From Azospirillum lipoferum (GTDB lineage Bacteria; Pseudomonadota; Alphaproteobacteria; Azospirillales; Azospirillaceae), in assembly GCF_024170005.1 (NCBI RefSeq), contig NZ_JALJXJ010000001.1, positions 496,001 through 560,000 on the forward strand: a stretch of DNA of 64,000 nt, read 5' to 3'. Positions 26,447 through 36,735 of the stretch are shown piece by piece. Position 1 is the first letter of the stretch. Each line of letters opens with the position of its first letter. The notes below the pieces were generated by a model that did no database searches, had not been told where the DNA came from, and worked only from the letters and a program-made list of their open reading frames with translations. The translations under genes and the position numbers were made by a program.

Positions 26447-26764
26447 ATGGCGTGGGTCACGCTGTTCATCGCCGGTCTTTTCGAAATTGGCTGGGCTATC
26501 GGCCTGAAATACACCGAAGGCTTCACCCGCCTCATCCCGAGCGTGCTGACCGCCACGGCGATGCTTGCGAGCATCCTGCTGCTGGGGGCGGCGCTGAAGA
26601 GCCTGCCGTTGGGCACGGCTTACGCGGTGTGGACGGGGATCGGCACGGTCGGCACGGCCCTGCTGGGCATGATGCTGTTCGGCGAACCCGCCGGCGCGCT
26701 GCGTCTGCTGTGTATCGCGGCGATCGTCGGCGGGATCGTGGGACTGAAGGTTCTGCATGGGTGA
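26447..26764 (+). CDS. sugE: SMR-family guanidinium exporter SugE/Gdx
   Basis: 105 aa with four membrane helices. [21 protein letters not shown] carries the membrane-embedded glutamate (E13) and the GWAIGLKY signature that separates SugE/Gdx from EmrE. Gdx proteins export guanidinium in exchange for protons. The ATG at 26447, with GGAGG 7 bp upstream, is preferred to an earlier in-frame GTG that lies inside the riboswitch. The guanidine-II riboswitch directly upstream confirms substrate and regulation. Confidence 0.96.
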   Translation: MAWVTLFIAGLFEIGWAIGLKYTEGFTRLIPSVLTATAMLASILLLGAALKSLPLGTAYAVWTGIGTVGTALLGMMLFGEPAGALRLLCIAAIVGGIVGLKVLHG

Positions 26765-26780
26765 GGGGAGGTCACCCCTC

Positions 26781-27320
26781 TCAGAGCGCCTCGGTCCGGC
26801 AGGTCAGGCCCAGGGTTTCCGCGGTGTTCGCCACCGCTGACAGGCAAACATCCGCCCGCTCCGCCGGAATCGACACCGAGAAACGCAGGACATAGCGCTC
26901 GCCGACCCGGTCGGGCAGGGTCTGCGCGTCCAGCCGCACGATGTTGGCGTCGAACTGGGTGAAGATCTCGGACAGCCGTGCGACGAGGCCGGGCTGGTCG
27001 CCGCCCGACACTTCGACGCGGTGGGTGACCATGGCCTGCGGCCCCGGCTGGGGATCGAAGGCGAAGGGGGTGACCTTCACCTCGGCGCCGGCGAGGACGG
27101 GCAGCGACGACAAGCTGGCCTGTACCTCCGCCACCGTCAGGCCGGCGGGCAGTTCGCAAACGGCGGAAAACTCGGCCCCGGTGCCCAGCGAGGCGAAGGT
27201 GGCGTCGCGCAGGTTGATGCCCTGTTCGAACAGGTGGCTGGTGATGCCGGAAACCAGCCCGACCCGGTCCGGGCAGAAGGTGGAAACCAGGGCCAAGCCC
27301 GCAGTCGATTCCGTCGCCAT
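26781..27320 (-). CDS. Double-ACT protein, GcvR-like regulator
   Basis: 179 aa. It has two ACT domains: residues about 8-80 (ALVSTFCPDRVGLVSGITSHL) and about 95-175 (HRVEVSGGDQPGLVARLSEIF). This is the organisation of GcvR, the glycine cleavage system regulator, which senses glycine and acts through protein partners. GGGAG precedes the ATG. The gene stops 16 bp from the convergent sugE stop. No gcv genes are nearby, so the regulated pathway is unknown. Confidence 0.85.
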   Translation of the reverse strand: MATESTAGLALVSTFCPDRVGLVSGITSHLFEQGINLRDATFASLGTGAEFSAVCELPAGLTVAEVQASLSSLPVLAGAEVKVTPFAFDPQPGPQAMVTHRVEVSGGDQPGLVARLSEIFTQFDANIVRLDAQTLPDRVGERYVLRFSVSIPAERADVCLSAVANTAETLGLTCRTEAL

Positions 27321-27637
27321 CGCACATCTCCCGTATTGGCTTTTTTCGACGGGCACAGCGTGCCGTGCCGTTTCATTGGGCGATCATCGAAGCCGGGGGC
27401 CAGGAACGCCAGTGGAAAATCATCCCTCAGCCGCCCTCTGGCCACCCACTGGGTTCTGTCGCTAAACCGTATAGCCAATCATGACGGAAGGGATCTGGAC
27501 GATGCCGACCTTGGGCATCGGTACCGTTGAGGTGGGGCATCATGAGATTGAATAGCTTCAGCTTTCCCACCAATTGCTCGCCGAGCTTTCGCCGTGCGAT
27601 AAACGATCCTGTTAGTAAGGAGCCCAGGTGGTGTGAA
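27321..27637. other. Intergenic region, lower GC, nothing recognised
   Basis: 317 bp between the ACT gene start and the exonuclease gene. It must hold promoters for both divergent genes. The right half is visibly AT-richer than the surroundings, like the following gene. No repeat, att-like site or RNA was recognised. An in-frame extension of the exonuclease to an ATG at 27542 or 27527 is possible. Confidence 0.5.
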
Positions 27638-28228
27638 GTGATAGAATCCCCAATCTATATTGTGACGGACGTTGAGTTAAACGGCCTTGTTCCAGGTCGC
27701 CACTCGATGCTGTCCTTCGGATCTGTCGCCGTAAGGCCAGACGGCCATCGTTGTGGCGAATTCGAGGCCGTCTTGGACACACTTGATAATGCGACGGTTG
27801 ATCCGAACGTCATGGCCTTCTGGCAGACGCAGCCTGAAGCATATGCCGCCGCGACCAGAAATCCCGAAGCGCCAACAGCAGTAATGGGGCGTTTTGTTGA
27901 TTGGGTAAGGCAAATGCCCGGTGATGCGATATTCGCTGCGCATCCGCTTGCGCTTGATGGACCGTGGATCGATTTTTACATGCGGACGTTCGCTTCCGAG
28001 TGTCTCTTTGAAGGGTCATGGCGACCCAACCGCTTGTTCAAGAGCGCACCATTGTGCTTGGCGTCCTTTGCTGCCGGAAGGCTGGGTTGGCCATCATGGA
28101 CGTGCGATGTCGATCAATATCCCGCCGACTGGCTGGGTGACCATGAACACACGCACCGAGCTATCGACGATGCAAGGGGTTATGCTCACCTTCTCGTGAC
28201 TCTCATGCGCGAGATCAGCCCGGCATGA
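27638..28228 (+). CDS. DEDDh-type 3'-5' exonuclease, lower-GC gene
   Basis: About 196 aa from GTG 27638. Longer in-frame starts reach 27527, so the start is uncertain. The N-terminal IVTDVELNG supplies the Exo I D-x-E pair, FAAHPLALDGPW gives Exo II, and HTHRAIDDARGYAHLL gives the Exo III H-x4-D. It therefore resembles DnaQ-fold exonucleases and RNases. No polymerase or helicase domain is attached. GC content is clearly below neighbours by eye (mid-50s versus upper 60s), suggesting recent transfer. Substrate unknown. Confidence 0.75.
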   Translation: MIESPIYIVTDVELNGLVPGRHSMLSFGSVAVRPDGHRCGEFEAVLDTLDNATVDPNVMAFWQTQPEAYAAATRNPEAPTAVMGRFVDWVRQMPGDAIFAAHPLALDGPWIDFYMRTFASECLFEGSWRPNRLFKSAPLCLASFAAGRLGWPSWTCDVDQYPADWLGDHEHTHRAIDDARGYAHLLVTLMREISPA

Positions 28229-28241
28229 GCTTGCTCTTTGG

Positions 28242-28538
28242 TTACACCGCCGACCCGCCGAACAGCCGGCGGGTGGCGGCGCTGATGGCGTGCAACTCCG
28301 CCGCCAGCGCCGGGTCGATGTCGTCGACATAGTGGGAAGCGAGCAGGCCGAAATTCAGGTCGTCGGCGCGGTCCAACCGTGTGGCTCCATCCCGCGCCGC
28401 GCCGTCGACATACTCAAGCTGGCGCTGGATGCTGGTCAGCCAAATGTTCTCCGGCTCCCGCCGTGCCAGCGCGGCAATCCCGGACTGAGCCAGCGCGATG
28501 CGGCGGCGCAGGTCATCAGTGGTGGCGATATCTGGCAT
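28242..28538 (-). CDS. Small protein resembling immunity protein Tsi6
   Basis: 98 aa, cytoplasmic, all-helical. The pattern of residues 14-90 (LTSIQRQLEYV, then DRADDLNFGLLASHYVDDID, then PALAAEL) resembles Tsi6, the antidote of the NADase effector Tse6 of type VI secretion. No matching toxin, PAAR or VgrG gene is in the window. It could be an orphan immunity gene or an unrelated helical protein. The stop is 13 bp from the convergent exonuclease stop. Family call made from memory of the Tsi6 pattern. Confidence 0.6.
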   Translation of the reverse strand: MPDIATTDDLRRRIALAQSGIAALARREPENIWLTSIQRQLEYVDGAARDGATRLDRADDLNFGLLASHYVDDIDPALAAELHAISAATRRLFGGSAV

Positions 28539-28569
28539 GGCGGGACTCCGGTGCGATGGGGGCGGGGAG

Positions 28570-29130
28570 TTACTGTACCAGCCCACCGTTGGAGACACCC
28601 GCCTTAACGCTGTTGGGCACGACGACCTGGGTACAGCCGCCCTTGGTCTGCACGCTGGTGCCGGGGGTGGTCCAGCTGTCGACGATCGGGGCGGCGATCG
28701 ACTTCAGGCCTTGGCCGCCGGGCAGAACCGCCTTGTATTCGGCCCGGCCAGCGCCGGAGATGCCGAGGCAGTCGGGCGTCGCCGTCGCCACGGGCGAGAA
28801 GAAGTTGCCGAAGCGGATGCTGTCATAGCCGGTGCGGACGAACTGGAACCAAGTGGTCCCGGTCGGCACCTCGATCACCTCCAGCGGCTTGGAGAAATCG
28901 ATCCCCTTGGAATCATCGGCGTAGCGGGCGGAGGTAAGGTCGGTCGAGGCATAGAAATAGCTCGCCACCACCACGCGGGCGTTCAGTTGATCGGCGCTGG
29001 AGCCCGGAGCCTTGGCGACGGTCACCTGCTCGGCCGTCGGGGCCGTCTGCGCCAGCCCGGGAAGAGCCGAGGCCAGCGTCAGGCCGAGTGCGAGGGTTGC
29101 GGCCTTCAAAATGCGGGAAAACGAATTCAT
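28570..29130 (-). CDS. Secreted hypothetical protein
   Basis: 186 aa with a clear Sec signal peptide (residues 1-28, LASALPGLAQ). The mature part is beta-rich with only two cysteines (in PDCLGISG and KGGCTQVVV), which could pair in the periplasm. No known family recognised. It lies just upstream of the Tsi6-like gene on the same strand (31 bp gap), so they may be cotranscribed. Confidence 0.7.
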   Translation of the reverse strand: MNSFSRILKAATLALGLTLASALPGLAQTAPTAEQVTVAKAPGSSADQLNARVVVASYFYASTDLTSARYADDSKGIDFSKPLEVIEVPTGTTWFQFVRTGYDSIRFGNFFSPVATATPDCLGISGAGRAEYKAVLPGGQGLKSIAAPIVDSWTTPGTSVQTKGGCTQVVVPNSVKAGVSNGGLVQ

Positions 29131-29214
29131 TGGCGATCATCCATCCGGAAAATTGAAAAACTCCGGCGCAACGATACCAATGCAATCGACCTGTCCAAGC
29201 ACCAAATAGCGCGA

Positions 29215-29244
29215 GGGGCCGGACCGCCTACCCGGTCCGGCCCC
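29215..29244 (-). terminator. Hairpin downstream of tldD
   Basis: A perfect 11-bp GC-rich stem (GGGGCCGGACC and complement) with an 8-nt loop, 36 bp past the tldD stop. No long T-run, so efficiency is uncertain. Confidence 0.6.
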
Positions 29245-29280
29245 ATATTCAACGTACCGTGATCACGTCAACCCATGGCG

Positions 29281-30714
29281 TCAGGCGGCCGTGCCGCCGA
29301 CCGTCAGGCCTTCCAGCTTCAGCGTCGGCTGGCCGACGCCGACCGGCACGCCCTGGCCGTCCTTGCCGCAGGTGCCGACGCCAGGGTCGAGTCGGCTGTC
29401 GTTGCCGATCATCGACACCCTGGTCAGGCTGTCCGGACCGTTGCCGATCAGGGTGGCGCCCTTCACCGCAGGGCCCAGCTTGCCGTCTTCGATCAGATAG
29501 GCCTCGCTGGCGGAGAAGACGAACTTGCCGTTGGTGATGTCCACCTGACCGCCGCCGAAGTTCTTGGCATAGATGCCCTTCTTGACCGAGGCGATGATCT
29601 CGTCCGGCGTGTGGTTGCCGTTGCGCATCACCGTGTTGGTCATGCGCGGCATCGGGTTGTAGGCGAAGCTCTGGCGCCGGCCGTTGCCGGTGGGGCGCAT
29701 GCCCATCAGGCGGGCGTTCATGCGGTCCTGCATGAAGCCGACCAGGATGCCGTCCTCGATCAGGGTCGTGCACTGGCCGGGCGTGCCTTCGTCATCGACG
29801 CTGATCGAGCCGCGCGAGTTCTCGATGGTGCCGTCGTCGACGATGGTGACGCCGGGGGCGGCGATGCGCTGGCCCATCAGGCCGGAGAAGGCCGAAGTCT
29901 TCTTGCGGTTGAAGTCCCCCTCCAGCCCGTGACCGATGGCCTCGTGCAGCAGGATGCCGGGCCAGCCGCTGCCCAGAACCACCGTCATCTCGCCGGCCGG
30001 GGCGGGGACGGAGGACAGATTGACCAGTGCCTGCCGCAGCGCCTCGTCGACGAAGCCGCGCCAGGTTTCCGGCTGGATGTAGTGTTCATAGGTGACGCGG
30101 CCGCCGCCGCCATAGCCGCCGGTCTCCATCCGGTCGCCCTCGGCCACCACGACGGAGACGTTCAGGCGCACCAGCGGGCGCAGGTCGGCGACGCGGACGC
30201 CATCGGCGCGGATGATCTGCACCGCCTGCCATTCGCCGCTGATCGAGCAGCTGACCTGCCGCACCCGCTCGTCCTTGGCTCGGGCGTAGGCGTCGATATC
30301 GGCCAGCAGCTTCACCTTCTCTTCGAAGGGAACGAGGTGCAGCGGGTTGTCGGGGATATAGAGCGCGCGGTTGGTGCCGGCCGGCGGCTCCGCCAAAGTG
30401 CCGGTGTGGCCGGCCTGCACGGCGCGCACGGTGGCCGCCGCACGGCGGATGGCCTCCTCCGACAGGTTGCTGGCATGGGCGTAGCCGGTCGCCTCGCCGG
30501 CAATGGCGCGCAGGCCGAAGCCCTGGGTGGTGTCGAAGCTGGCGGACTTCAGCTTCCCATCGTCCCAGCCCAGCGACTCGCTCTGGGCGTATTCGAGGTA
30601 AAGCTCCCCATCGTCGGCACTGTGCAGGGCGTCCTGCACGACGCCTTCCACGCGGGCGCGGTCCATGCCGGCGCGGTTGAAGAAGAGATCGTCGGTGACG
30701 GCAAGCGCGCTCAT
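29281..30714 (-). CDS. tldD: Metalloprotease TldD
   Basis: 477 aa, normal length. TldD pairs with PmbA/TldE to degrade unfolded small proteins and process leader peptides. The zinc motif HEAIGH (H257, E258, H262) is intact, and the C-terminal PGVGTCGKDGQGVPVGVGQP is typical. The ATG at 30714 matches the usual N-terminus (a short segment before DDLFFNRAG). tldE/pmbA is not in the window, so the partner is encoded elsewhere. Confidence 0.96.
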   Translation of the reverse strand: MSALAVTDDLFFNRAGMDRARVEGVVQDALHSADDGELYLEYAQSESLGWDDGKLKSASFDTTQGFGLRAIAGEATGYAHASNLSEEAIRRAAATVRAVQAGHTGTLAEPPAGTNRALYIPDNPLHLVPFEEKVKLLADIDAYARAKDERVRQVSCSISGEWQAVQIIRADGVRVADLRPLVRLNVSVVVAEGDRMETGGYGGGGRVTYEHYIQPETWRGFVDEALRQALVNLSSVPAPAGEMTVVLGSGWPGILLHEAIGHGLEGDFNRKKTSAFSGLMGQRIAAPGVTIVDDGTIENSRGSISVDDEGTPGQCTTLIEDGILVGFMQDRMNARLMGMRPTGNGRRQSFAYNPMPRMTNTVMRNGNHTPDEIIASVKKGIYAKNFGGGQVDITNGKFVFSASEAYLIEDGKLGPAVKGATLIGNGPDSLTRVSMIGNDSRLDPGVGTCGKDGQGVPVGVGQPTLKLEGLTVGGTAA

Positions 30715-30960
30715 GAAAACTCCGAACCTGTGATGGGGCGGAACCCGGTTTGAGGCGATTGCCGGCCGGATTCCATCGCCTGATTCCACGGTAGGACACA
30801 GTGTCATAGCGGGCGATCTCGCGCCCAGCCGTACGATGTGTTCTAACGGACAGACTATAGTGTGGCGACGCTGGCGCGATCCGGCAAGTTCGCCGATGCC
30901 GGATTGTGTAACCTGACGGCGGACGGGCCGGGGGGCGGTGCTGAGATGGCGGAGGGGATC

Positions 30961-32340
30961 ATGACGGACGGAGCGGCGCGGACGATCACGGATACACTGA
31001 ACCGCGCCGGCGCGCCTGGAGCCGGTGCCGCCATGGCCGGTCCACGCCCGTTGCGCGACCATCCGCTGCGCCAAACGCTGACCAACGAAGTCCATGCCCG
31101 ACCACCCGAAGCGCTGACCTCGCCGGTGCGCGCCACCATGCTGGCGATGCTATCGGGCGAAGGGGCGGCGGAGGCCGACCGCCGGCATCTGGAGGCGCTG
31201 TGCGACTGGGCCGGCGTGGTCCGCCCGCCGCAGGGCGCCACCCACCACAGCGCATCCTTCGGCAGCTTCCACCTCAAGTGGGAACGGCATACCGAATTCT
31301 CGACCTGGACCGTCTTCCGTCCCAGCGCCATGCCGGCCAACGCCGTGGTCGACCCCTTCGTGGAGCCGGCGCTGCATGCCCTGCCGCGCGACTGGCTGGC
31401 CGGGCTGCCGGGTGAGTTGCTGGTCGGCATCCATGTCGCCGTGCTGTCCCCCGACACGCCGGAACCGTCGCCGAACATGATGGCGGCGATGTTCGGGTCG
31501 GAAAGCTATGTCGGGTCGCGAATCGCCGGTCGGTCGGCCACCGCCTGGACCGATTTCCGCATCCATGGCGACGGCTTCTCCCGCATGCTGGTCGCAGACC
31601 ATTCAATGACGCCTCGCCAGACCGGCCGCGTCGTCCAGCGCCTGCTGGAGATCGAGACCTACCGTGTGCTGGCCCTGCTGGCCTTGCCGATGGCCCGCGG
31701 CGTGCTGCCGCGCATCGGCCCGATCGAGGCCGGGCTGTCCGAGGTGACAACGCGAATCGCCAGCCTGCGCGGCCTACAGGACGAGCGCGACCTGCTGGAC
31801 CGCCTGACGCTGCTGGCGGCGCAGACCGAGCAGATCGCCGCCGAGACCGCCTACCGATTCGGCGCCGCCCGCGCCTATCACGAGCTGGTGGAGCGGCGAA
31901 TTGAGGAACTGCGTGAAATCCGGATCGAGGGGTTGCAGACCGTCCAGGAATTCATGGACCGCCGCCTGACACCGGCGATCCGCACCTGCGAGGCGGTGGA
32001 GGAGCGGCTCGATTCGCTGTCACAGCGCGTCGCGCGGGCCAGCACGCTGCTGCGCACCCGCGTCGAGATCGCGGTGGAGGGACAGAACGCCGAACTGCTC
32101 CAGTCGATGGACCGCCGCGCGCAACTGCAGCTGCGCTTGCAGGAAACGGTCGAGGGGCTGTCGGTGGTGGCGATCAGCTACTATCTGGTCGGGATCGTCG
32201 GCTATGCAGCCAAAGGGCTGAAAGGTTTCGGGTTCAAGGTCGATCCCGACATGCTGGTGGGGGTGATGATCCCCATCGTCATCGCTTTCGTCTGGTCGGG
32301 CGTGCGGCGGATTCGCAAGGTATTGGTCGGGCGGCATTGA
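30961..32340 (+). CDS. DUF3422 family membrane-anchored protein
   Basis: 459 aa. The conserved start region (RPLRDHPLRQTLTNEVHARPPE) and the following soluble domain define DUF3422. Residues about 300-400 are a coiled coil (RRIEELREIRIEGLQTVQEF), and two C-terminal membrane helices (about 400-450) end the protein, giving a tail-anchored topology. The ATG at 30961 has GGAGGGG 4 bp upstream; an in-frame ATG at 30946 is the alternative. The function of DUF3422 is not known. Divergent from tldD. Confidence 0.9.
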   Translation: MTDGAARTITDTLNRAGAPGAGAAMAGPRPLRDHPLRQTLTNEVHARPPEALTSPVRATMLAMLSGEGAAEADRRHLEALCDWAGVVRPPQGATHHSASFGSFHLKWERHTEFSTWTVFRPSAMPANAVVDPFVEPALHALPRDWLAGLPGELLVGIHVAVLSPDTPEPSPNMMAAMFGSESYVGSRIAGRSATAWTDFRIHGDGFSRMLVADHSMTPRQTGRVVQRLLEIETYRVLALLALPMARGVLPRIGPIEAGLSEVTTRIASLRGLQDERDLLDRLTLLAAQTEQIAAETAYRFGAARAYHELVERRIEELREIRIEGLQTVQEFMDRRLTPAIRTCEAVEERLDSLSQRVARASTLLRTRVEIAVEGQNAELLQSMDRRAQLQLRLQETVEGLSVVAISYYLVGIVGYAAKGLKGFGFKVDPDMLVGVMIPIVIAFVWSGVRRIRKVLVGRH

Positions 32341-32884
32341 GGGGTAGGGTGGCGGTTTCGCTCCGTCTTCGAAGAGGAAAGCTGGTCACCCCGTCCAACC
32401 TCCCCCGCCCAGCGGAGGAGGTTGGACGGGTGCAAGCGCCTATAACCTTCGCCCATCTGGCCCGAGGCCCAGGCCTCACCCATTCTGATCACCTGAGTCG
32501 CGCCCACGCACCGCAACAATCCTGCATCTAACTCGGCGAGCCTCCTCATATCCTTTCCCAACTTCATCGCCGCAAAACTCAGCTAGTCCAACGGACTGCG
32601 GCGGAATGTCGCATGGCATGACCCCTGTGTCCGCTCAACCTCTGTTCCTACGGCTCATCGGAATGTGAGGAAAAGTCTATGCGAACAGTGGGAGAGAGGA
32701 AAGGCTTGTAACCCAGCGTGGCGCGGGGATAAGCTCCGGCTGCGGGTATATGTCACGCTAAGATGGCGTGATCCCTGCATAAACTGACGTTCGCTGATAA
32801 GCCCAACCATGGACCGCGCGAACAGAAACCGGTCCGGACCAACAGGGCGGAGGGAGCGTCGGCGGGAAGAGACGACCGCGGGCC
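32341..32884. other. 544-bp intergenic region before the oxidase operon
   Basis: No supported gene. It contains a 14-bp inverted repeat at 32390-32430 (listed separately), an AT-richer central section (about 32450-32700) and the untranslated leader of the oxidase operon. No clear FNR-type TTGAT-N4-ATCAA or other named operator was seen. The oxidase promoter presumably lies in the right half. Confidence 0.5.
32390..32430. repeat. Long inverted repeat after DUF3422 gene
   Basis: A perfect 14-bp stem (CCCGTCCAACCTCC and complement) with a 13-nt loop, 50 bp after the DUF3422 stop. No T-tract. It may be a factor-assisted terminator or a mobile palindromic element. Confidence 0.6.
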
Positions 32885-33766
32885 ATGACGAGCGTCGCGG
32901 CTAAGAAGGGGTTGGGGATGAGAAGGCAAAGCCTGTACGCCGCCGGCCTGGCGGCGGTCCTGTCGATGGTGGGCGGCTGGAGCACGGCCGTCCTGGCGAA
33001 CGAGCCGCGGCCGTGGGAGATGGGCATGCAGCCCTCCGCCTCGCCGGTCAAACACCTGATGACCTCGTTCAACGACCTGCTGACCGTCATCATCACGCTG
33101 ATCGTGATCCTGGTGGCGGGCCTGCTGGCCTACTGCGTCGTCCGCTTCAACGCGAAGAGGAACCCGGTCCCGTCGAAGACTTCGCACCATACGCTGCTCG
33201 AGGTCGCCTGGACCGTGGTCCCGGTCATCATCCTGATCGTGATCGCCGTTCCATCGTTCAAGCTGCTCTACGCGGCGGAGCGCATTCCGCAGGCCGACAT
33301 GACCATCAAGGTCACCGGCCACCAGTGGTACTGGGATTACGAATATCCCGACCACGGCAACATCACCTTCTCCAGCTACATGATCGCCGACGCCGACCTG
33401 AAGCCCGGCCAGAAGCGCCTGCTGGAGGTCGACAACCGCGTGGTCGTGCCGGTCAACACCACCGTGCGCGTGCTGGTGACCGCCGGCGATGTGATCCATT
33501 CCTGGGCGGTTCCCGCCTTTGGCCTGAAGAAGGACGGCGTTCCCGGCCGCATCAACGAGACCTGGTTCAAGGCCGAGCGTGAAGGCGTCTATTACGGCCA
33601 GTGCTCCGAAATCTGCGGCACCAATCACGGCTTCATGCCGATCGCGGTCGAAGCCGTGTCGAAGGAGGCGTTTGACGCCTGGGTCGCCAAGGCCAAGACC
33701 GCGTTCGCGCCGAAGGACGGCGACCGCGACGTGGCTCAACGCCCGACCGGTACGCTGGTCGAATAA
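32885..33766 (+). CDS. ctaC: Cytochrome c oxidase subunit II
   Basis: 293 aa. Subunit II receives electrons from cytochrome c at the CuA centre. A signal/anchor is at residues about 12-38, followed by two membrane helices and a cupredoxin domain with the CuA ligand cluster CSEICGTNHGFM and the earlier HSWAVP histidine. GHQWYWDYEY is the electron-entry aromatic patch. The first ATG (32885) is used; ATG 32918 has the better purine-rich site (AAGGGG) and is equally possible. First gene of the oxidase operon. Confidence 0.96.
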   Translation: MTSVAAKKGLGMRRQSLYAAGLAAVLSMVGGWSTAVLANEPRPWEMGMQPSASPVKHLMTSFNDLLTVIITLIVILVAGLLAYCVVRFNAKRNPVPSKTSHHTLLEVAWTVVPVIILIVIAVPSFKLLYAAERIPQADMTIKVTGHQWYWDYEYPDHGNITFSSYMIADADLKPGQKRLLEVDNRVVVPVNTTVRVLVTAGDVIHSWAVPAFGLKKDGVPGRINETWFKAEREGVYYGQCSEICGTNHGFMPIAVEAVSKEAFDAWVAKAKTAFAPKDGDRDVAQRPTGTLVE

Positions 33767-33805
33767 GCGGACTTCGCACAGCCCGCCAGCGGGAAGACGC
33801 GATAA

Positions 33806-35506
<1,701 letters not shown>

Positions 35507-35515
35507 GCGTGCTAA

Positions 35516-35550
35516 CGGGCGGGCGTCGCCGAGAAGGAGGCGCCCGCCCG
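35516..35550 (+). repeat. Hairpin between ctaD and ctaB
   Basis: A 10-bp GC stem (CGGGCGGGCG and complement) with a 15-nt loop, starting 9 bp after the ctaD stop. There is no T-tract. It could stabilise the 3' end of the subunit II/I message or attenuate transcription into assembly genes. Confidence 0.55.
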
Positions 35551-35641
35551 ATACAGAGGACCAAGCCGAGCAGCCCGAAAATGGGCGCCGGCGTGGAGGG
35601 TGCCGGGGTGACGACCCGGGGTTAGAAGACAAGGACCTGAC

Positions 35642-36553
35642 ATGACGGACGTGACGAACGAACTGACGCTCAACCACACCGGAGGGGCGTCGGCCGGTGA
35701 CTTCATCGAGTTGCTCAAGCCGCGGGTCATGTCGCTTGTGGTCTTCACTGGGCTGGCCGGCATCGTGCTGGCGCCCGGCCACATCCACCCCTTCCTGGCT
35801 GTGGTCGCCGTGCTGTGCATCGCCGTCGGTGCCGGCGCATCGGGTGCCATCAACATGTGGTACGACCGCGACATCGACGCGGTGATGACCCGCACGGTGA
35901 AGCGTCCGATCCCGTCGGGCCGGGTGGAGCCGGCGGAGGCTCTCGGCTTCGGCGTCACCCTGTCGGTTCTGTCCGTTGTGGTGATGGGGCTGGCGGTGAA
36001 CTGGACGGCGGCGGCTCTGCTGGCGCTCACCATCGGCTTCTATGTCTTCGTATACACCATGTGGCTGAAGCGCCGGACTCCGCAGAACATCGTGATCGGT
36101 GGGGCCGCCGGCGCCTTCCCGCCGATGATCGGCTGGGCCGCGGTGACCGGCACGGTCGACCTGCCGTCCGTCCTGCTGTTCCTGCTGATCTTCCTGTGGA
36201 CGCCGCCGCATTTCTGGGCTCTGGCGCTGTTCCGCAACGGCGACTACACCCGCGCCGGCGTGCCGATGATGCCGGTGGTGGCGGGGGAGGCGGCGACCAA
36301 GCGGCAGATGCTGCTCTACACGCTGATCCTGCTGCCGGTGGCTGCGGCACCGTATTTCGTCGGCATCGCCGGGCCGGTCTATCTGGCGGCGTCGGCCATC
36401 CTAGGGCTGATGTTCGTCGGTTGCGCCGTTCGTGTCCTGCGGGCCTCCGACGACAAGCCGGCCAAGAAGATGTTCGGCTTCTCGATCCTGTACCTGTTCC
36501 TGCAGTTCGCCGTGATGATGGGCGAGCGGTTGATCCTTGGAGGGTGGGCATGA
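35642..36553 (+). CDS. ctaB: Protohaem IX farnesyltransferase (haem o synthase)
   Basis: 303 aa. It converts haem b to haem o, the precursor of haem a needed by subunit I. It is a UbiA-type membrane protein with about eight or nine helices and the Asp-rich prenyl-diphosphate site [12 protein letters not shown], plus the second conserved loop [13 protein letters not shown]. Its TGA overlaps the next ATG. Confidence 0.97.
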   Translation: MTDVTNELTLNHTGGASAGDFIELLKPRVMSLVVFTGLAGIVLAPGHIHPFLAVVAVLCIAVGAGASGAINMWYDRDIDAVMTRTVKRPIPSGRVEPAEALGFGVTLSVLSVVVMGLAVNWTAAALLALTIGFYVFVYTMWLKRRTPQNIVIGGAAGAFPPMIGWAAVTGTVDLPSVLLFLLIFLWTPPHFWALALFRNGDYTRAGVPMMPVVAGEAATKRQMLLYTLILLPVAAAPYFVGIAGPVYLAASAILGLMFVGCAVRVLRASDDKPAKKMFGFSILYLFLQFAVMMGERLILGGWA

Positions 36554-36735
36554 CGGTGATGGAACGCGAAGACCTATCCGATACCCGCAACTCCGTCGAA
36601 GAGCAGCGTCGGCAGGAGGCCGACCTGCGGGCCAGGAAGCTGCGCGGCCGCAATCTGGCTGTGCTGGCGGCACTGCTGGCGCTGGTTGTCCTGTTCTATG
36701 CGATCACCGTCGTGCGGATGGGCGGGGCGCACTGA
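36550..36735 (+). CDS. Small single-helix membrane protein of the oxidase operon
   Basis: 61 aa. The N-terminal 37 residues are charged and helical ([20 protein letters not shown]) and are followed by one membrane helix ([17 protein letters not shown]). It overlaps ctaB by 4 bp and ctaG by 1 bp, so it is tightly coupled to two assembly factors. Similar small proteins occupy this slot in other alphaproteobacterial oxidase operons (sometimes called CoxF). An assembly role is inferred from position. Confidence 0.8.
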   Translation: MTVMEREDLSDTRNSVEEQRRQEADLRARKLRGRNLAVLAALLALVVLFYAITVVRMGGAH

